From IMG/VR virus record IMGVR_UViG_3300043436_003052, positions 1-23,764 of that record: a DNA stretch of 23,764 bases; one strand, written 5' to 3'. Made by a program: the position numbers and the translations under genes. Every line of letters starts with the position of its first letter. The stretch's first letter is position 1. Source of the DNA: a virus. The notes beneath the pieces are model-generated. The model saw only the letters and a program-made list of their open reading frames with translations. It ran no database searches and was not told the origin of the DNA. This document shows positions 11,546-20,741 of the stretch, one piece after another.

Positions 11546-13164
11546 TGATCGACTTCGACATTTCGAAGATCGACATCCAGCGCCAGTTGATGGAGTTGGA
11601 CCGGGCCGACTGCGAAGAAAGCCTGTATTATTTCCTGACCAACGCATGGAAATACATTGATGCCAGTTCGTGGAAGGACGGCTGGCCGATTGAAGCTGTG
11701 GCCGAGCATTTGCAGGCGGTGGTTGATGGCGACATCAAGCGGCTGATCATCAACATCCCGCCGCGTATGGGCAAGTCCACCATTACGTCGGTGGCTTTTC
11801 CGGCATGGACATGGGCCCAGCCTGAGGCTTCCGCTACGTCAGGGCCGGGTGTGCAGTTCCTGATGGCGTCCTATGCCAACCAGTTGGTGCTGCGCGACAG
11901 CGTTAAGTGCCGCCGACTGATTGAATCCCCATGGTATCAGAGCCTGTGGGGCGACCGTTTCAAGCTGAACTCCGACCAGAACACAAAGTCCCGCTTTTCG
12001 AATGACCATGGCGGTGAGCGCCTGATTACGTCGGTTGGTGCGGCGGTGACCGGTGAAGGTGGTTCGATTATCGTGATCGATGACCCTAACTCCGCGTCGG
12101 AGGCATTTTCGGATGCGAACATTGAAACCACGATTGAGTGGTGGGACGGCACCATGTCCACCCGTCTGAACGACGCCAAGACCGGTGCATATGTGATTAT
12201 TCAGCAGCGACTGGCCGAAAACGACCTGACCGGGCACGTTATTGAGAAAGATGTGGGCGAATGGACGCACTTGTGCCTGCCCATGAAGTACGAACCCGAC
12301 CGCTCGTTTGTCACCAGCATCGGATGGGAAGATCCGCGCACCGAAGAGGGTGAATTGCTGTGGCCTGACCGCTTCGGAGTGAAGGAAGTTCACGGGCTGG
12401 AGCGCTCACTGGGGCCATTTATGTCCGCAGGACAGCTTCAGCAGCGCCCAGAACCAGCCGGTGGCGGTGTCATTAAGCGCGAATGGTGGAAATTGTGGGA
12501 AGAGCAAAGCTATCCACCCATGGATTACATCATTGCGTCGCTGGATACCGCGTACACGACCAAAACCACCAACGATTACTCCGCAATTTCCATCTGGGGT
12601 GTGTTTACGACCGACTCCACGGCCATTGCGAACCGCATTTTGGACAAAGATGGTCGCCCAATGTACTTCGACCGGGGCTATGCGGAAACTGCACCGCGCC
12701 TGATGCTGATGCATGCATGGCAGGAGCGACTTGAATTTCACGATCTGGTCGAAAAGGTCGCCAAAACCTGTAAGTCATTGAAAGTAGACAAGCTTTTGGT
12801 GGAGAATAAGGCTGCGGGTATCTCCGTATCGCAGGAATTGCGCAGGCTTTATGGGTCTGAGGGCTTTGCCGTGCAGCTTTCTGACCCCAAAAGTCAGGAT
12901 AAGCTGTCGCGATTATATTCTGTTCAGCATTTATTTGCCGACGGCATGGTGTATGCGCCCGACAAGGTGTGGGCAGAGCAGGTAATTACGCAAGTTGGGC
13001 AGTTCCCTAAGGGAAAGCACGACGATTTGGTCGATACGGTGTCCATGAGCATTCGTCATTTGCGTGATATTGGGCTTTTGACGCGGTCGCAGGAGCGCAT
13101 CGAAGAGATTGAAAACATGAAAACATATCCGGGCAAGCAAAGTGTGCCCCTGTACCCGGCGTAA
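11545..13164 (+). CDS. terL: Terminase large subunit
   Basis: A 539-residue packaging motor with both expected parts. The N-terminal ATPase has Walker A NIPPRMGKSTITS (Lys77) and Walker B SIIVIDDPNS (Asp179/Asp180). The C-terminal RNase H-like nuclease has SLDTAYTTKTTNDYSAISIW (Asp334), KLLVENKAAG (Glu420) and KGKHDDLVDTVSMSIRH (Asp493/Asp494). This subunit cuts and pumps phage DNA into the prohead through the portal. Length and motif spacing are normal. It starts by TAATG overlap with the preceding small gene. Confidence 0.95.
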   Translation: MIDFDISKIDIQRQLMELDRADCEESLYYFLTNAWKYIDASSWKDGWPIEAVAEHLQAVVDGDIKRLIINIPPRMGKSTITSVAFPAWTWAQPEASATSGPGVQFLMASYANQLVLRDSVKCRRLIESPWYQSLWGDRFKLNSDQNTKSRFSNDHGGERLITSVGAAVTGEGGSIIVIDDPNSASEAFSDANIETTIEWWDGTMSTRLNDAKTGAYVIIQQRLAENDLTGHVIEKDVGEWTHLCLPMKYEPDRSFVTSIGWEDPRTEEGELLWPDRFGVKEVHGLERSLGPFMSAGQLQQRPEPAGGGVIKREWWKLWEEQSYPPMDYIIASLDTAYTTKTTNDYSAISIWGVFTTDSTAIANRILDKDGRPMYFDRGYAETAPRLMLMHAWQERLEFHDLVEKVAKTCKSLKVDKLLVENKAAGISVSQELRRLYGSEGFAVQLSDPKSQDKLSRLYSVQHLFADGMVYAPDKVWAEQVITQVGQFPKGKHDDLVDTVSMSIRHLRDIGLLTRSQERIEEIENMKTYPGKQSVPLYPA

Positions 13165-13174
13165 TGGAGAATTT

Positions 13175-13387
13175 ATGAGGTATATTGGTCGAGTTAACGC
13201 ATCCTGCACGGTCGATGATCTAGGGCAGAAGCAATTTGAAGTTCGTGTGTGGGGAGAAGAACCATTTGACCATGAACGGACCTATACATTGAGCGCCAAA
13301 GATGATAATTCGGCAGCAGAAGAAGGTTTGCGTCTTTTTTGCGATGAAATGGAATGCCTTAGGGACGCAGAAGCAAAGGAAGATTGA
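13175..13387 (+). CDS. Hypothetical protein (70 aa)
   Basis: The ATG at 13175 follows ATGGAGA (13164-13170). It is a small, strand-rich acidic protein (MRYIGRVNASCTVDDLGQKQ, then FEVRVWGEEPFDHERTYTLS). The TGA overlaps the portal ATG (TGATG). No family is recognised. Its place between terminase and portal suggests a packaging or head role, by position only. Confidence 0.6.
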   Translation: MRYIGRVNASCTVDDLGQKQFEVRVWGEEPFDHERTYTLSAKDDNSAAEEGLRLFCDEMECLRDAEAKED

Positions 13388-15699
13388 TGGCAACGCAACC
13401 CGGCCTCGCTCCAATGAATATTCGTCAACCCGCTCCTGATGAGCCGGGTGCGATTGACACGTCACCAATCCAGATCGACTTTGCCGACGAAGGCGGAGAC
13501 AATCCTGAGACAGATGAAAACGGGAATATCATTTCCATTGAGCATGAAGATGGCTCAATCACTGTTTCGCTCGACGGAAACCCGCTTGAGACTGCTGAAA
13601 ATGGCGACGACGGCGAATGGTTTGGCAATTTGGTCGATAGGATCGACGCAGACGAACTAAACACCATTTCCGGCGAACTGTTTCGCGGTATCGATGACGA
13701 TTTGCTGTCCCGCAAGGACTGGATTGAGACACGGGCGCAGGGAATTAAGCTTCTTGGCTTGAAAATTGAATTGCCGGGGCTGTCAGGGGCCGCTGATGGC
13801 GCGCCTGTCGAAGGCATGTCCAAAGTTCGCCACCCATTGCTGCTTGAAGCCGTGCTGCGCTTCCAAGCCAACTCGCGGTCGGAACTTTTGCCAACAGATG
13901 GACCTGTTAAGATCCGCAATGACGATAATAACGCGACATTGCAGGAAGATCAGATCGCAAATGCGCTTGAGCGCGACCTAAACCACTATCTAACATCGAC
14001 GGCGTCGGAATATTATCCCGATACCGACCGCATGCTGCTCATGCTTGGCTTTGGTGGCACGTCGTTCAAGAAAGTTTACTACTGCCCACTGCGCAACCGC
14101 CCAGTTTCGGAGACTGTGGACGCTGATGACCTGATCGTGAGCAACGACGCAACGGATTTGTCCAATGCGCGCCGCATTACGCACCGGATCATGATGCGCC
14201 CATCGATTGTGAAGCGCATGCAAATCCTTGGCGTCTATCGCGACGTTGATCTGGGCACCCCAAGCATGCGCCGCCTTGATCCATTGCAGCGCGAAGAGCG
14301 TGACCAGCAGGGTATCTCGACTGAGTCCACCAATCCGCTGGATCGCGACCGCGAGATTTACGAATGCTATTGCGAATTGGACATCAAGGGCTTTGAGCAT
14401 AAGCACAAGGGCAAAGTATCTGGGCTTGAGATTCCATACCGCGTGACCATTGACGTTTCCTCAAAGGAAATCCTGTCGATTGTCCGTAACTTTGACGAAG
14501 ATACGGCAGACCTGCCAGTCGCGAAGAAAAACTTTGTTAAGTTTACGTTCGTACCGGGCCTTGGCTTTTACGACATTGGCCTTTTGCACATTCTGGGCAA
14601 CACCACCAACGCCATCACGGCTGCATGGCGTGAGTTGCTGGATGCGGGCATGTATTCCAACTTCCCCGGCTTCCTGATGGCTGACACCGGGGCACGGCAG
14701 AACACCAACATCTTCCGCGTTCCTCCCGGCGGCGGTGCGCTGATTAAGACTGGCGGCATGCCAATTAGCCAAGCTGTTATGCCATTGCCGTACCAGCCGC
14801 CTTCGCAGGCGCTGATGCAGCTTGTTGGCGACATGGCGCAGACCGGCATGCGTATTGGTGGCACATCTGAGCAGCAGGTCGGTGAAGGTCGCGCTGACGC
14901 TCCTGTGGGCACCACGCTTGCGATGATTGAGCAGGCCACCAAAGTCATGAACGCTGTCCACAAGCGCCTTCACTCCGCTCAGGCTGAAGAATTCCGCTTG
15001 CTGTGCGACCGCTTCCGCGAACACCCAGAAAGCTTCTGGCAGCGCAACTCAAAGCCGACCATGCCATGGGATCAGGCAACTTTCATTCAGGCGCTGAATG
15101 ACTTTGACCTGACGCCTCAGGCTGACCCCAACACGGCGTCGCAGGGCCAGCGCATCATGAAGATCACTGCCCTGAAGCAGCTTCAGCAGGCAAACCCATC
15201 GATGTACGATCCAATCGCCATCGACGTTGCTGCGTTGCAGGCTATCGGCTGGTCCAACCCATCGCAGTTCATGGCACCGCCAAATGCTCAAGCATCGCCG
15301 CCACCTGAATTGTTGCAGGCTCAGGCTAAGATGAAGACTGACGAAATGACTGCCAATGCGCGCATGATGGAAGCGCAGGCACGGGTTGCTGAAACGCAAG
15401 CCAAAATCCAGTCCGGTGCCTTTGCGCCTAAGCAGGATGCACCAGAAATGGGTCAGGCAGCGCTCAACACCGCGCAGGCGGATTTGATTAATGCCGAAAC
15501 CAAGCGCAGCGAGATTGGCGTCCGCCATCAAGAGCGCATGGTTGAAGACCAGAACCGCGATCTGGACCGCCAGAGCCGTGAGCGCGTTGCCATGTTGCAG
15601 CTTGCCCGCGACCTTGTGATGCATCCGGAGCAGGCTGAGGCTGTCGAGCCATTGGCAGGCCCGTCAGAGCGCAAATTTAATAAGGATGAGGGCGAATGA
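13387..15699 (+). CDS. Portal protein
   Basis: A 770-residue head-tail connector. After an acidic N-terminal tail (about residues 1-80) come segments typical of large P22-like portals of marine phages: VRHPLLLEAVLRFQANSRSE, GPVKIRND, MLLMLGFGGTSFKKVYYCPL, then the conserved FLPGLGFYDIGLLHILGNTT-like region (here FVPGLGFYDIGLLHILGN) and a Met/Ala/Gln-rich helical C terminus, which forms the barrel or crown. It would form the dodecameric ring through which DNA enters. It follows terL as expected, starts by overlap with the 70-aa gene, and its stop overlaps the next start (ATGA). Confidence 0.85.
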   Translation: MATQPGLAPMNIRQPAPDEPGAIDTSPIQIDFADEGGDNPETDENGNIISIEHEDGSITVSLDGNPLETAENGDDGEWFGNLVDRIDADELNTISGELFRGIDDDLLSRKDWIETRAQGIKLLGLKIELPGLSGAADGAPVEGMSKVRHPLLLEAVLRFQANSRSELLPTDGPVKIRNDDNNATLQEDQIANALERDLNHYLTSTASEYYPDTDRMLLMLGFGGTSFKKVYYCPLRNRPVSETVDADDLIVSNDATDLSNARRITHRIMMRPSIVKRMQILGVYRDVDLGTPSMRRLDPLQREERDQQGISTESTNPLDRDREIYECYCELDIKGFEHKHKGKVSGLEIPYRVTIDVSSKEILSIVRNFDEDTADLPVAKKNFVKFTFVPGLGFYDIGLLHILGNTTNAITAAWRELLDAGMYSNFPGFLMADTGARQNTNIFRVPPGGGALIKTGGMPISQAVMPLPYQPPSQALMQLVGDMAQTGMRIGGTSEQQVGEGRADAPVGTTLAMIEQATKVMNAVHKRLHSAQAEEFRLLCDRFREHPESFWQRNSKPTMPWDQATFIQALNDFDLTPQADPNTASQGQRIMKITALKQLQQANPSMYDPIAIDVAALQAIGWSNPSQFMAPPNAQASPPPELLQAQAKMKTDEMTANARMMEAQARVAETQAKIQSGAFAPKQDAPEMGQAALNTAQADLINAETKRSEIGVRHQERMVEDQNRDLDRQSRERVAMLQLARDLVMHPEQAEAVEPLAGPSERKFNKDEGE

Positions 15700-18600
15700 G
15701 GGACCCAAAGGCTATCCGCAAAGCAATCATGACCGCACGAAACATTGCGGCCATGGTCGATCCAAACTTTGCGCGTGTGCCTTTGCCTCAGGTTGGTGAG
15801 CCTGATACGGAAGAAACGAAGCCGCCCCTTAATTTCATGGGCGGTGGATACGCCGCTGGCGGTGAGGTTGATCAGCCCACCGGCTATGCAGCGCCAGATG
15901 ATATGGGCCTGTACAGCCATGCTGCCGCAACGGCTGCCAGCTTCCCGCAAGCAAAAGCTTCGCCTGAGGAGTTCCGGAACATTCTGGCCAATCGTGGTGT
16001 CAAGCAAAGCGAATTTGATGCATCCGGATACGACAAAGCTTTCGCAGGGCAGCCGCAGGTTACCCGCGAACAGGTTGCAGAGCATTTTCATGGAAATCGG
16101 ACGCCGATTGAAGAGAAGATGTTCCATACCGAAAATACGAATTATGAAAGCATGGCAGCGCTTGAAAATGAGTATAGCAAAAAGTTTAATGATTTGTTCA
16201 AGCGCAAGATGGCGTTTCGCGAGGCAAACCCCGGAGTAGACAGTTCTAGGGGGATTGAGGAAGAAAGCGACGCCCTGCAAGCAGAATTGAAGCAAAAGCG
16301 CGCAGACATCAGGGAGCGCACAAAAAACATCGTAAGCCACGGTGATCCATACCATGAAGAACACATGCTTCCGGGCGGTGAAAACTACCGCGAAGTTGCG
16401 CTTAAGCATGGCGGCGATGACGTTAAGTTTGAGGGTGTTGGTGGTCACCTTGGCGGTGAGAAAAATATTCTTGCGCACGTTCTCATGAAAGACCGCACGG
16501 ACAATGAGGGCAATCGCCTTTTGCATCTTGATGAATTGCAAAGCGACTGGGCTCAGCAGGGGCGTGATCGGGGGTTTGACCAAGACCCTGAAGAAAGACA
16601 GAGAATTATTTCTGAATTTGAAGATTACAATAAAACCCTTAGGCAGCGGGCCCTTGAAACCGTTATGCAGCGCGCAAGGGAGCAGGGCAAAAACGAAGAA
16701 GACCTTGGTGTGGTTAAAGATCTAATCCAATCAGAACCATCCCCTGAAAATCTGGCTTATTATGCGGGTGGCGAATATGAAGCTGACCGCTTTTCGGAAA
16801 TGCGTTTGCAGGCAGAAAAGGCCCAAAATGCCATATCGCCAGCGCCTTATGTCACAAAAACTGATGACTGGGTCGATCTGGGCCTGAAACGCGCCCTAAT
16901 GGAAGCTGCCAAGGGTGGGCACGATAAGCTTGCATGGTCGCCGGGTGACGTTGTTGCTGACCGCTATAACCTCAGCAAGCACATCAAAGACATCCATCAC
17001 GAAAAGAATGATGACGGCACATACAACGTCATGGCGTACAACCACAATGGCGCAAAGGTTTATGACCAAGATAGCCTTGCTGAAAAAGATGTTGTGGACG
17101 CCTTGGGCAAAGATGTGGCTGGAAAGATTTTTTCCGGCGAAGGGGCTGGGATCAAAGAGGCTCAAGCCAGAATTGACAGCGCACACAAGGCGTATGAGGA
17201 ATTCAAAGACAAGCTGGTTGAAACTGGAATTCAGCAGACCCTTGATGCGAGGCGGGAAGAAGACCCGAATTTTAATTTTGATGAAGACCAAAAAAATAAC
17301 CTAAAAGAGATCCTGAGGGAAAAAGTTAACGGTGGCGGCATCCACACTTACGCCTCAACAATGGGCCTCCACGACGAACATCAGCCGTTGTATAATGAAT
17401 TGCGAAACGCCCATTCTGACATGAACAGGGGGCCTTATTCCCCATATCGCGATTGGCGCACGTTAAGCGGCGTCAACCTCACGGTTGGCGGCGAGGGCAT
17501 GAAGAAGTTCTATAACGAGATGCTTCCTAAGCGCTTGATGAAGCTTGCCAAACAGCACGATCCTGAAGCCAAATTTTCCGTTTCAACCGTTAAGCACCCC
17601 AAGGAATATTATGAATCCGAAGAGGGTGAAAATAGCCACGACTATATGCCCGACGTTGAAACCGATCTTCCCGCGCTGGAAATAACGCCCAAAATGCGCG
17701 AAAGCATCCTGAAAAAGGGCTTTGCTGCCTATGCCGACGGCGGTGAGGTTGAAGGTTACGCCGACGGTGGAGATGTCGATCCGGAGCGTATCCGGGAATA
17801 TATGAAGCGGATTCAAAGCCCGCTGAGCGATAATCCTGCTTCCGTCCAAAGGGCCTTGCAGATTGCGCAATCATATCGCGGCAAAACTGGTGCGGAAACG
17901 GGCACCGGTAGCTTCTACAACATCAAGCAATCCATGCCTGTCAGCGATGTCCGGTCAACCATTGGCGATATACCGGGAATCTCTTTGAAAAAAGAAAACC
18001 CGCTGTCATGGGAAAAGTTCCACGACATTGCCAAGGGTGGCTCCCTCATCAACATGGGCGGCGATCTGTCAAACTTTGGGCGCTTAACCCACATCAACGA
18101 CCAAGAACTTGCTTGGCCGGTGGATTTGCATGCTGGCGCTAAGTACATGCGTGAGCCCAATCCGGGTCAGGTTTGGCGCAACAACAAAAGCCATGCCACG
18201 GGCTTCATGAACAAGATTAAGGCAGAAGAAGCCGCTGGGCGTGATGTCTACGGCATTCTTTCGCCAATGGGGCCAACTGCTGTAAATTCATCGCACAACA
18301 TGTTCGATGCCCTGATGGCTCAAATTCCAACAGCAAAAATCAAAAAAGCAGACCTTGAGGAATTCGACCAAGCGCTTTTGAATGGCGAACATCTCCCTGC
18401 TGACGTGCGCAAAAACCCTGCCAAACTTGCAAGGGCGATGGAGGCACTGGATCAGTGGCCCGGAATCGCCAACGCCAAAGCAGCAAGCGAATACGCCAGA
18501 CCAACGGCAGGCAAGCTAAACGGCGGTCACCGCAGCCTGATTGTTGACTTCATGGATAAATCAAGGTGGCGCGATAAGGGCTTTCCCGAAGTCGGCGTCA

Positions 18601-19037
18601 CCCGCGCTGCCATTACTGACCCGGCGCTTAAAGGCATTTCAGGGAACCTTTTGGGCCATCGCGTTGTTAAACTGTCCTCTAAGCCCAGCGATCAGCCAGA
18701 GTTGTTTGAGCATTCCACATACGAAAAGCCATCGTTTGGCGAGTATATTGGCGACGTTCCGCTTGCCCAGCGGCACTATGTGATGCCTGATGTGATCGAG
18801 AAAATGATCGCAAATCCGACCCAAAAGGGTCAGGTTGTCCACCCGTATTCTGAGGACGCCATGGGCCGCAGCACCGCAAGGAAGCTGTTTGAAGAGCAAA
18901 AGCAGGTGCAGCCAATCAACCAGCGCATGTTGGACAGCGTCATGATGGATGAGGAAAATAGGCAAAAGTATGGCCTCAAAAAAGGCGGAGCCGTTCGCGG
19001 TGCCTTGATGATTGCCAAAGGTTTGAAAAAAAGGTAA
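15696..19037 (+). CDS. Very large polyvalent-type virion-associated protein (1113 aa)
   Basis: Residues ~88-145 (PEEFRNILANRGVKQSEFDA, GQPQVTREQVAEHF), ~226-295 (LPGGENYREV, NILAHVLMKDRTDNEGNRLL, LDELQSDWAQQGR) and ~383-430 (VTKTDDWVDLGLKRALMEAA, AWSPGD...RYNLSKHI) with GGEGMKKFYNEMLPKRL near 598 match a conserved block in large phage and conjugative-element proteins of unknown activity (polyvalent proteins). A second region, ~770-1080 (PVDLHAGAKYM, YGILSPMGPTAVNSS), resembles another such domain. Gly-Gly motifs occur near residues 55, 685, 694 and 1098. It lies between portal and scaffold genes, so it is probably packaged in the virion and injected. No catalytic residues can be assigned with confidence. 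Confidence 0.7.
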   Translation: MRDPKAIRKAIMTARNIAAMVDPNFARVPLPQVGEPDTEETKPPLNFMGGGYAAGGEVDQPTGYAAPDDMGLYSHAAATAASFPQAKASPEEFRNILANRGVKQSEFDASGYDKAFAGQPQVTREQVAEHFHGNRTPIEEKMFHTENTNYESMAALENEYSKKFNDLFKRKMAFREANPGVDSSRGIEEESDALQAELKQKRADIRERTKNIVSHGDPYHEEHMLPGGENYREVALKHGGDDVKFEGVGGHLGGEKNILAHVLMKDRTDNEGNRLLHLDELQSDWAQQGRDRGFDQDPEERQRIISEFEDYNKTLRQRALETVMQRAREQGKNEEDLGVVKDLIQSEPSPENLAYYAGGEYEADRFSEMRLQAEKAQNAISPAPYVTKTDDWVDLGLKRALMEAAKGGHDKLAWSPGDVVADRYNLSKHIKDIHHEKNDDGTYNVMAYNHNGAKVYDQDSLAEKDVVDALGKDVAGKIFSGEGAGIKEAQARIDSAHKAYEEFKDKLVETGIQQTLDARREEDPNFNFDEDQKNNLKEILREKVNGGGIHTYASTMGLHDEHQPLYNELRNAHSDMNRGPYSPYRDWRTLSGVNLTVGGEGMKKFYNEMLPKRLMKLAKQHDPEAKFSVSTVKHPKEYYESEEGENSHDYMPDVETDLPALEITPKMRESILKKGFAAYADGGEVEGYADGGDVDPERIREYMKRIQSPLSDNPASVQRALQIAQSYRGKTGAETGTGSFYNIKQSMPVSDVRSTIGDIPGISLKKENPLSWEKFHDIAKGGSLINMGGDLSNFGRLTHINDQELAWPVDLHAGAKYMREPNPGQVWRNNKSHATGFMNKIKAEEAAGRDVYGILSPMGPTAVNSSHNMFDALMAQIPTAKIKKADLEEFDQALLNGEHLPADVRKNPAKLARAMEALDQWPGIANAKAASEYARPTAGKLNGGHRSLIVDFMDKSRWRDKGFPEVGVTRAAITDPALKGISGNLLGHRVVKLSSKPSDQPELFEHSTYEKPSFGEYIGDVPLAQRHYVMPDVIEKMIANPTQKGQVVHPYSEDAMGRSTARKLFEEQKQVQPINQRMLDSVMMDEENRQKYGLKKGGAVRGALMIAKGLKKR

Positions 19038-19104
19038 TGCTCTTGCAGCCACAATTTTGTGGAACCTTTTATTCGCCGGTAATTCGGTAAGACAGGAGAC
19101 TGTA

Positions 19105-20463
19105 ATGTCAGAGATGTCCCGCAACGCTCGTCGCGCAATGCGCGCTAAAATTCATCGTTTAACCTCAGCAAAGTCGGGCAAGGTTGACGCTTCTGACTAC
19201 GGTCCAGAACAGGTTTTGAACTCCGAAGCCAAGACCGGCATGCGCCCAATCTCACGTCGCGCCTACAAGAAGGGCGGTAAGGTTGTTGCTGTTTCCGGCG
19301 CTGATGCCAAGCAAAACGCAGGCAAGAAGCCGCGCTCAGGCAGTAAGCACCTCACCGTCGATGCTCTTGTCAATCGCAATTACAAAGATGCAAACGAAGC
19401 CCGTGAAGGCAAAAAGCACGTTGGTGCTTTGAAAACAGGCGGTCGGGCCATGAAAAAGGGCGGTGGCGGTGTGCCAGATGTATACACCTCATCGCGCCCA
19501 ACCGACGATTCCGGTCGCCCTATTTCAAACAAAGAACTCAATTTGGCTCCCGGCGGTGGCGAGACAACTCCAGCGCCTAAGCCAAAGCCAGCGGCAAAGC
19601 CTGTCATGCGCTCAGGTCCTTCGCCAAAGACTGTATCAGAAACAGCAGCGTACATGCGTAACGTGCGTAAATCTGGCGGTCGCGCTTGGGAAGGTTCTGC
19701 CAAGGATGAAGCGCAGGACAAGAAGCTTGCCAAAAAGTACGGCATGTCGATGGAATCGTGGGAAAAGTCCAAGATGGACAAGAAGCACGACACTCAGCAT
19801 TCGGCAAAGGGCCTGAATAAGGGCGGTCGCACCGGCAAGAGCCTTGGCGGCGTCCTGAAAGATGTGGGTAAATATGGCGCGCTTGGGATTGCCGCCAATG
19901 AAGTAGCAAAGAACCCATCCCTGCTCATGGGCGGTCTTGGCGCGTTGGCATACAAGGCTTTCGACAAGAAGAAGGATGGCGCAGCAGCCGGTCCAGCCGT
20001 CGCAGGCAAGAAGCGCGGCGGCAAACTCACATCGCTTGATGGTGAAATGCAGACACAGGAAAAGGTCAGCGGTCGCATCGCAAAGCGCGATGGCGGCAGC
20101 CTCGCTGGCCTTGAAATGAATAGCGGTGGTCGTGCCAAGAAGAAAAAGAGCGGCACCAACATCAATATCGTGATCGCAACTGGTAAAGGTCAGCCACAAA
20201 TGGACCCCAATGCGCAGCAGGCACCGGCACCTCAAGGTGTTCCAGTGCAGATGCCGCCTCCCCCACAACCACAGGCTGGCGCTCCTATGCCTATGCCAAT
20301 GCCTGCACCAATGCCGCCAGCAGGCGGTCCGGGCGCAGGTCCCGTGCCAATGCCGCGCAAGGCTGGTGGTCGCACATACCGTTCATACAAAGACATGGAC
20401 GCTGGTGCTGGCAGCGGTTTGGGTCGTTTGGAAAAGACGGAGATCCAAAAACATAAGAAGTGA
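19105..20463 (+). CDS. Basic protein with repeated Gly-Gly motifs (452 aa)
   Basis: ACAGGAGA (19092-19099) sets the ATG at 19105. The protein is strongly basic at the N terminus (MSEMSRNARRAMRAKIHRL) and carries at least eight copies of a short motif, basic/polar-GG-[RK]-x: KKGGKV, KTGGRA, KSGGRA, NKGGRT, KRGGKL, RDGGSL, NSGGRA, KAGGRT. The C-terminal part is Pro/Met-rich (QMPPPPQPQAGAPMPMPMP). It has low complexity and no enzyme motif. Related proteins occur in many uncultured marine phages. Position suggests an internal or minor virion protein that may contact DNA, which is inferred. Confidence 0.6.
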   Translation: MSEMSRNARRAMRAKIHRLTSAKSGKVDASDYGPEQVLNSEAKTGMRPISRRAYKKGGKVVAVSGADAKQNAGKKPRSGSKHLTVDALVNRNYKDANEAREGKKHVGALKTGGRAMKKGGGGVPDVYTSSRPTDDSGRPISNKELNLAPGGGETTPAPKPKPAAKPVMRSGPSPKTVSETAAYMRNVRKSGGRAWEGSAKDEAQDKKLAKKYGMSMESWEKSKMDKKHDTQHSAKGLNKGGRTGKSLGGVLKDVGKYGALGIAANEVAKNPSLLMGGLGALAYKAFDKKKDGAAAGPAVAGKKRGGKLTSLDGEMQTQEKVSGRIAKRDGGSLAGLEMNSGGRAKKKKSGTNINIVIATGKGQPQMDPNAQQAPAPQGVPVQMPPPPQPQAGAPMPMPMPAPMPPAGGPGAGPVPMPRKAGGRTYRSYKDMDAGAGSGLGRLEKTEIQKHKK

Positions 20464-20469
20464 TTGAGT

Positions 20470-20514
20470 TTGGGCGGCGTTGGTTGGAAGAGCGCCGCCC
20501 AATATTTTATTTTA
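20470..20514 (+). terminator. Rho-independent terminator after the Gly-Gly protein gene
   Basis: TTGGGCGGCG (20470-20479) pairs with CGCCGCCCAA (20493-20502), a 10-bp perfect stem with a 13-base loop, followed by TATTTTATTTTA. It lies seven bases after the stop of the 452-aa gene and may reduce readthrough into the GroES/scaffold genes. No promoter is obvious just after it. Confidence 0.8.
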
Positions 20515-20526
20515 TAGGACCTATCG

Positions 20527-20724
20527 ATGAATTTTAATAATCTATTTGAATTCGAGTTGCTGAAACTCGTTGAGGCGCGCATCGCCACCCTCACAGAAAA
20601 CATCACAAACGCACACGCAGTCGTTGATTATTCCGACTACAAATACCAAGTTGGTAAGATCGCTGGCCTTCGCGAGTTCGAAGACCTGCGTGAAGAGGTC
20701 AATAAAATTATTTCTGAACGATAA
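20527..20724 (+). CDS. Conserved small phage protein (65 aa)
   Basis: Starts at ATG 20527 after TAGGAC. The sequence FELLKLVEARIATLTENITN, DYSDYKYQVGKIAGLREFED and a helical end match a small protein common in the head-gene region of phages (pattern L...RI..L.E.I..G...DY..YR..VG.I.GL), recalled from memory, with no known function. It lies between a terminator and the GroES-like gene. Confidence 0.65.
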   Translation: MNFNNLFEFELLKLVEARIATLTENITNAHAVVDYSDYKYQVGKIAGLREFEDLREEVNKIISER

Positions 20725-20741
20725 CTATGGAGAAAAATTAA

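Noticed and set aside
19043-19080. Terminator after the 1113-aa gene
   Set aside because: The CCACA/TGTGG stem has only five pairs and the following T-run is interrupted, so it is too weak to call.
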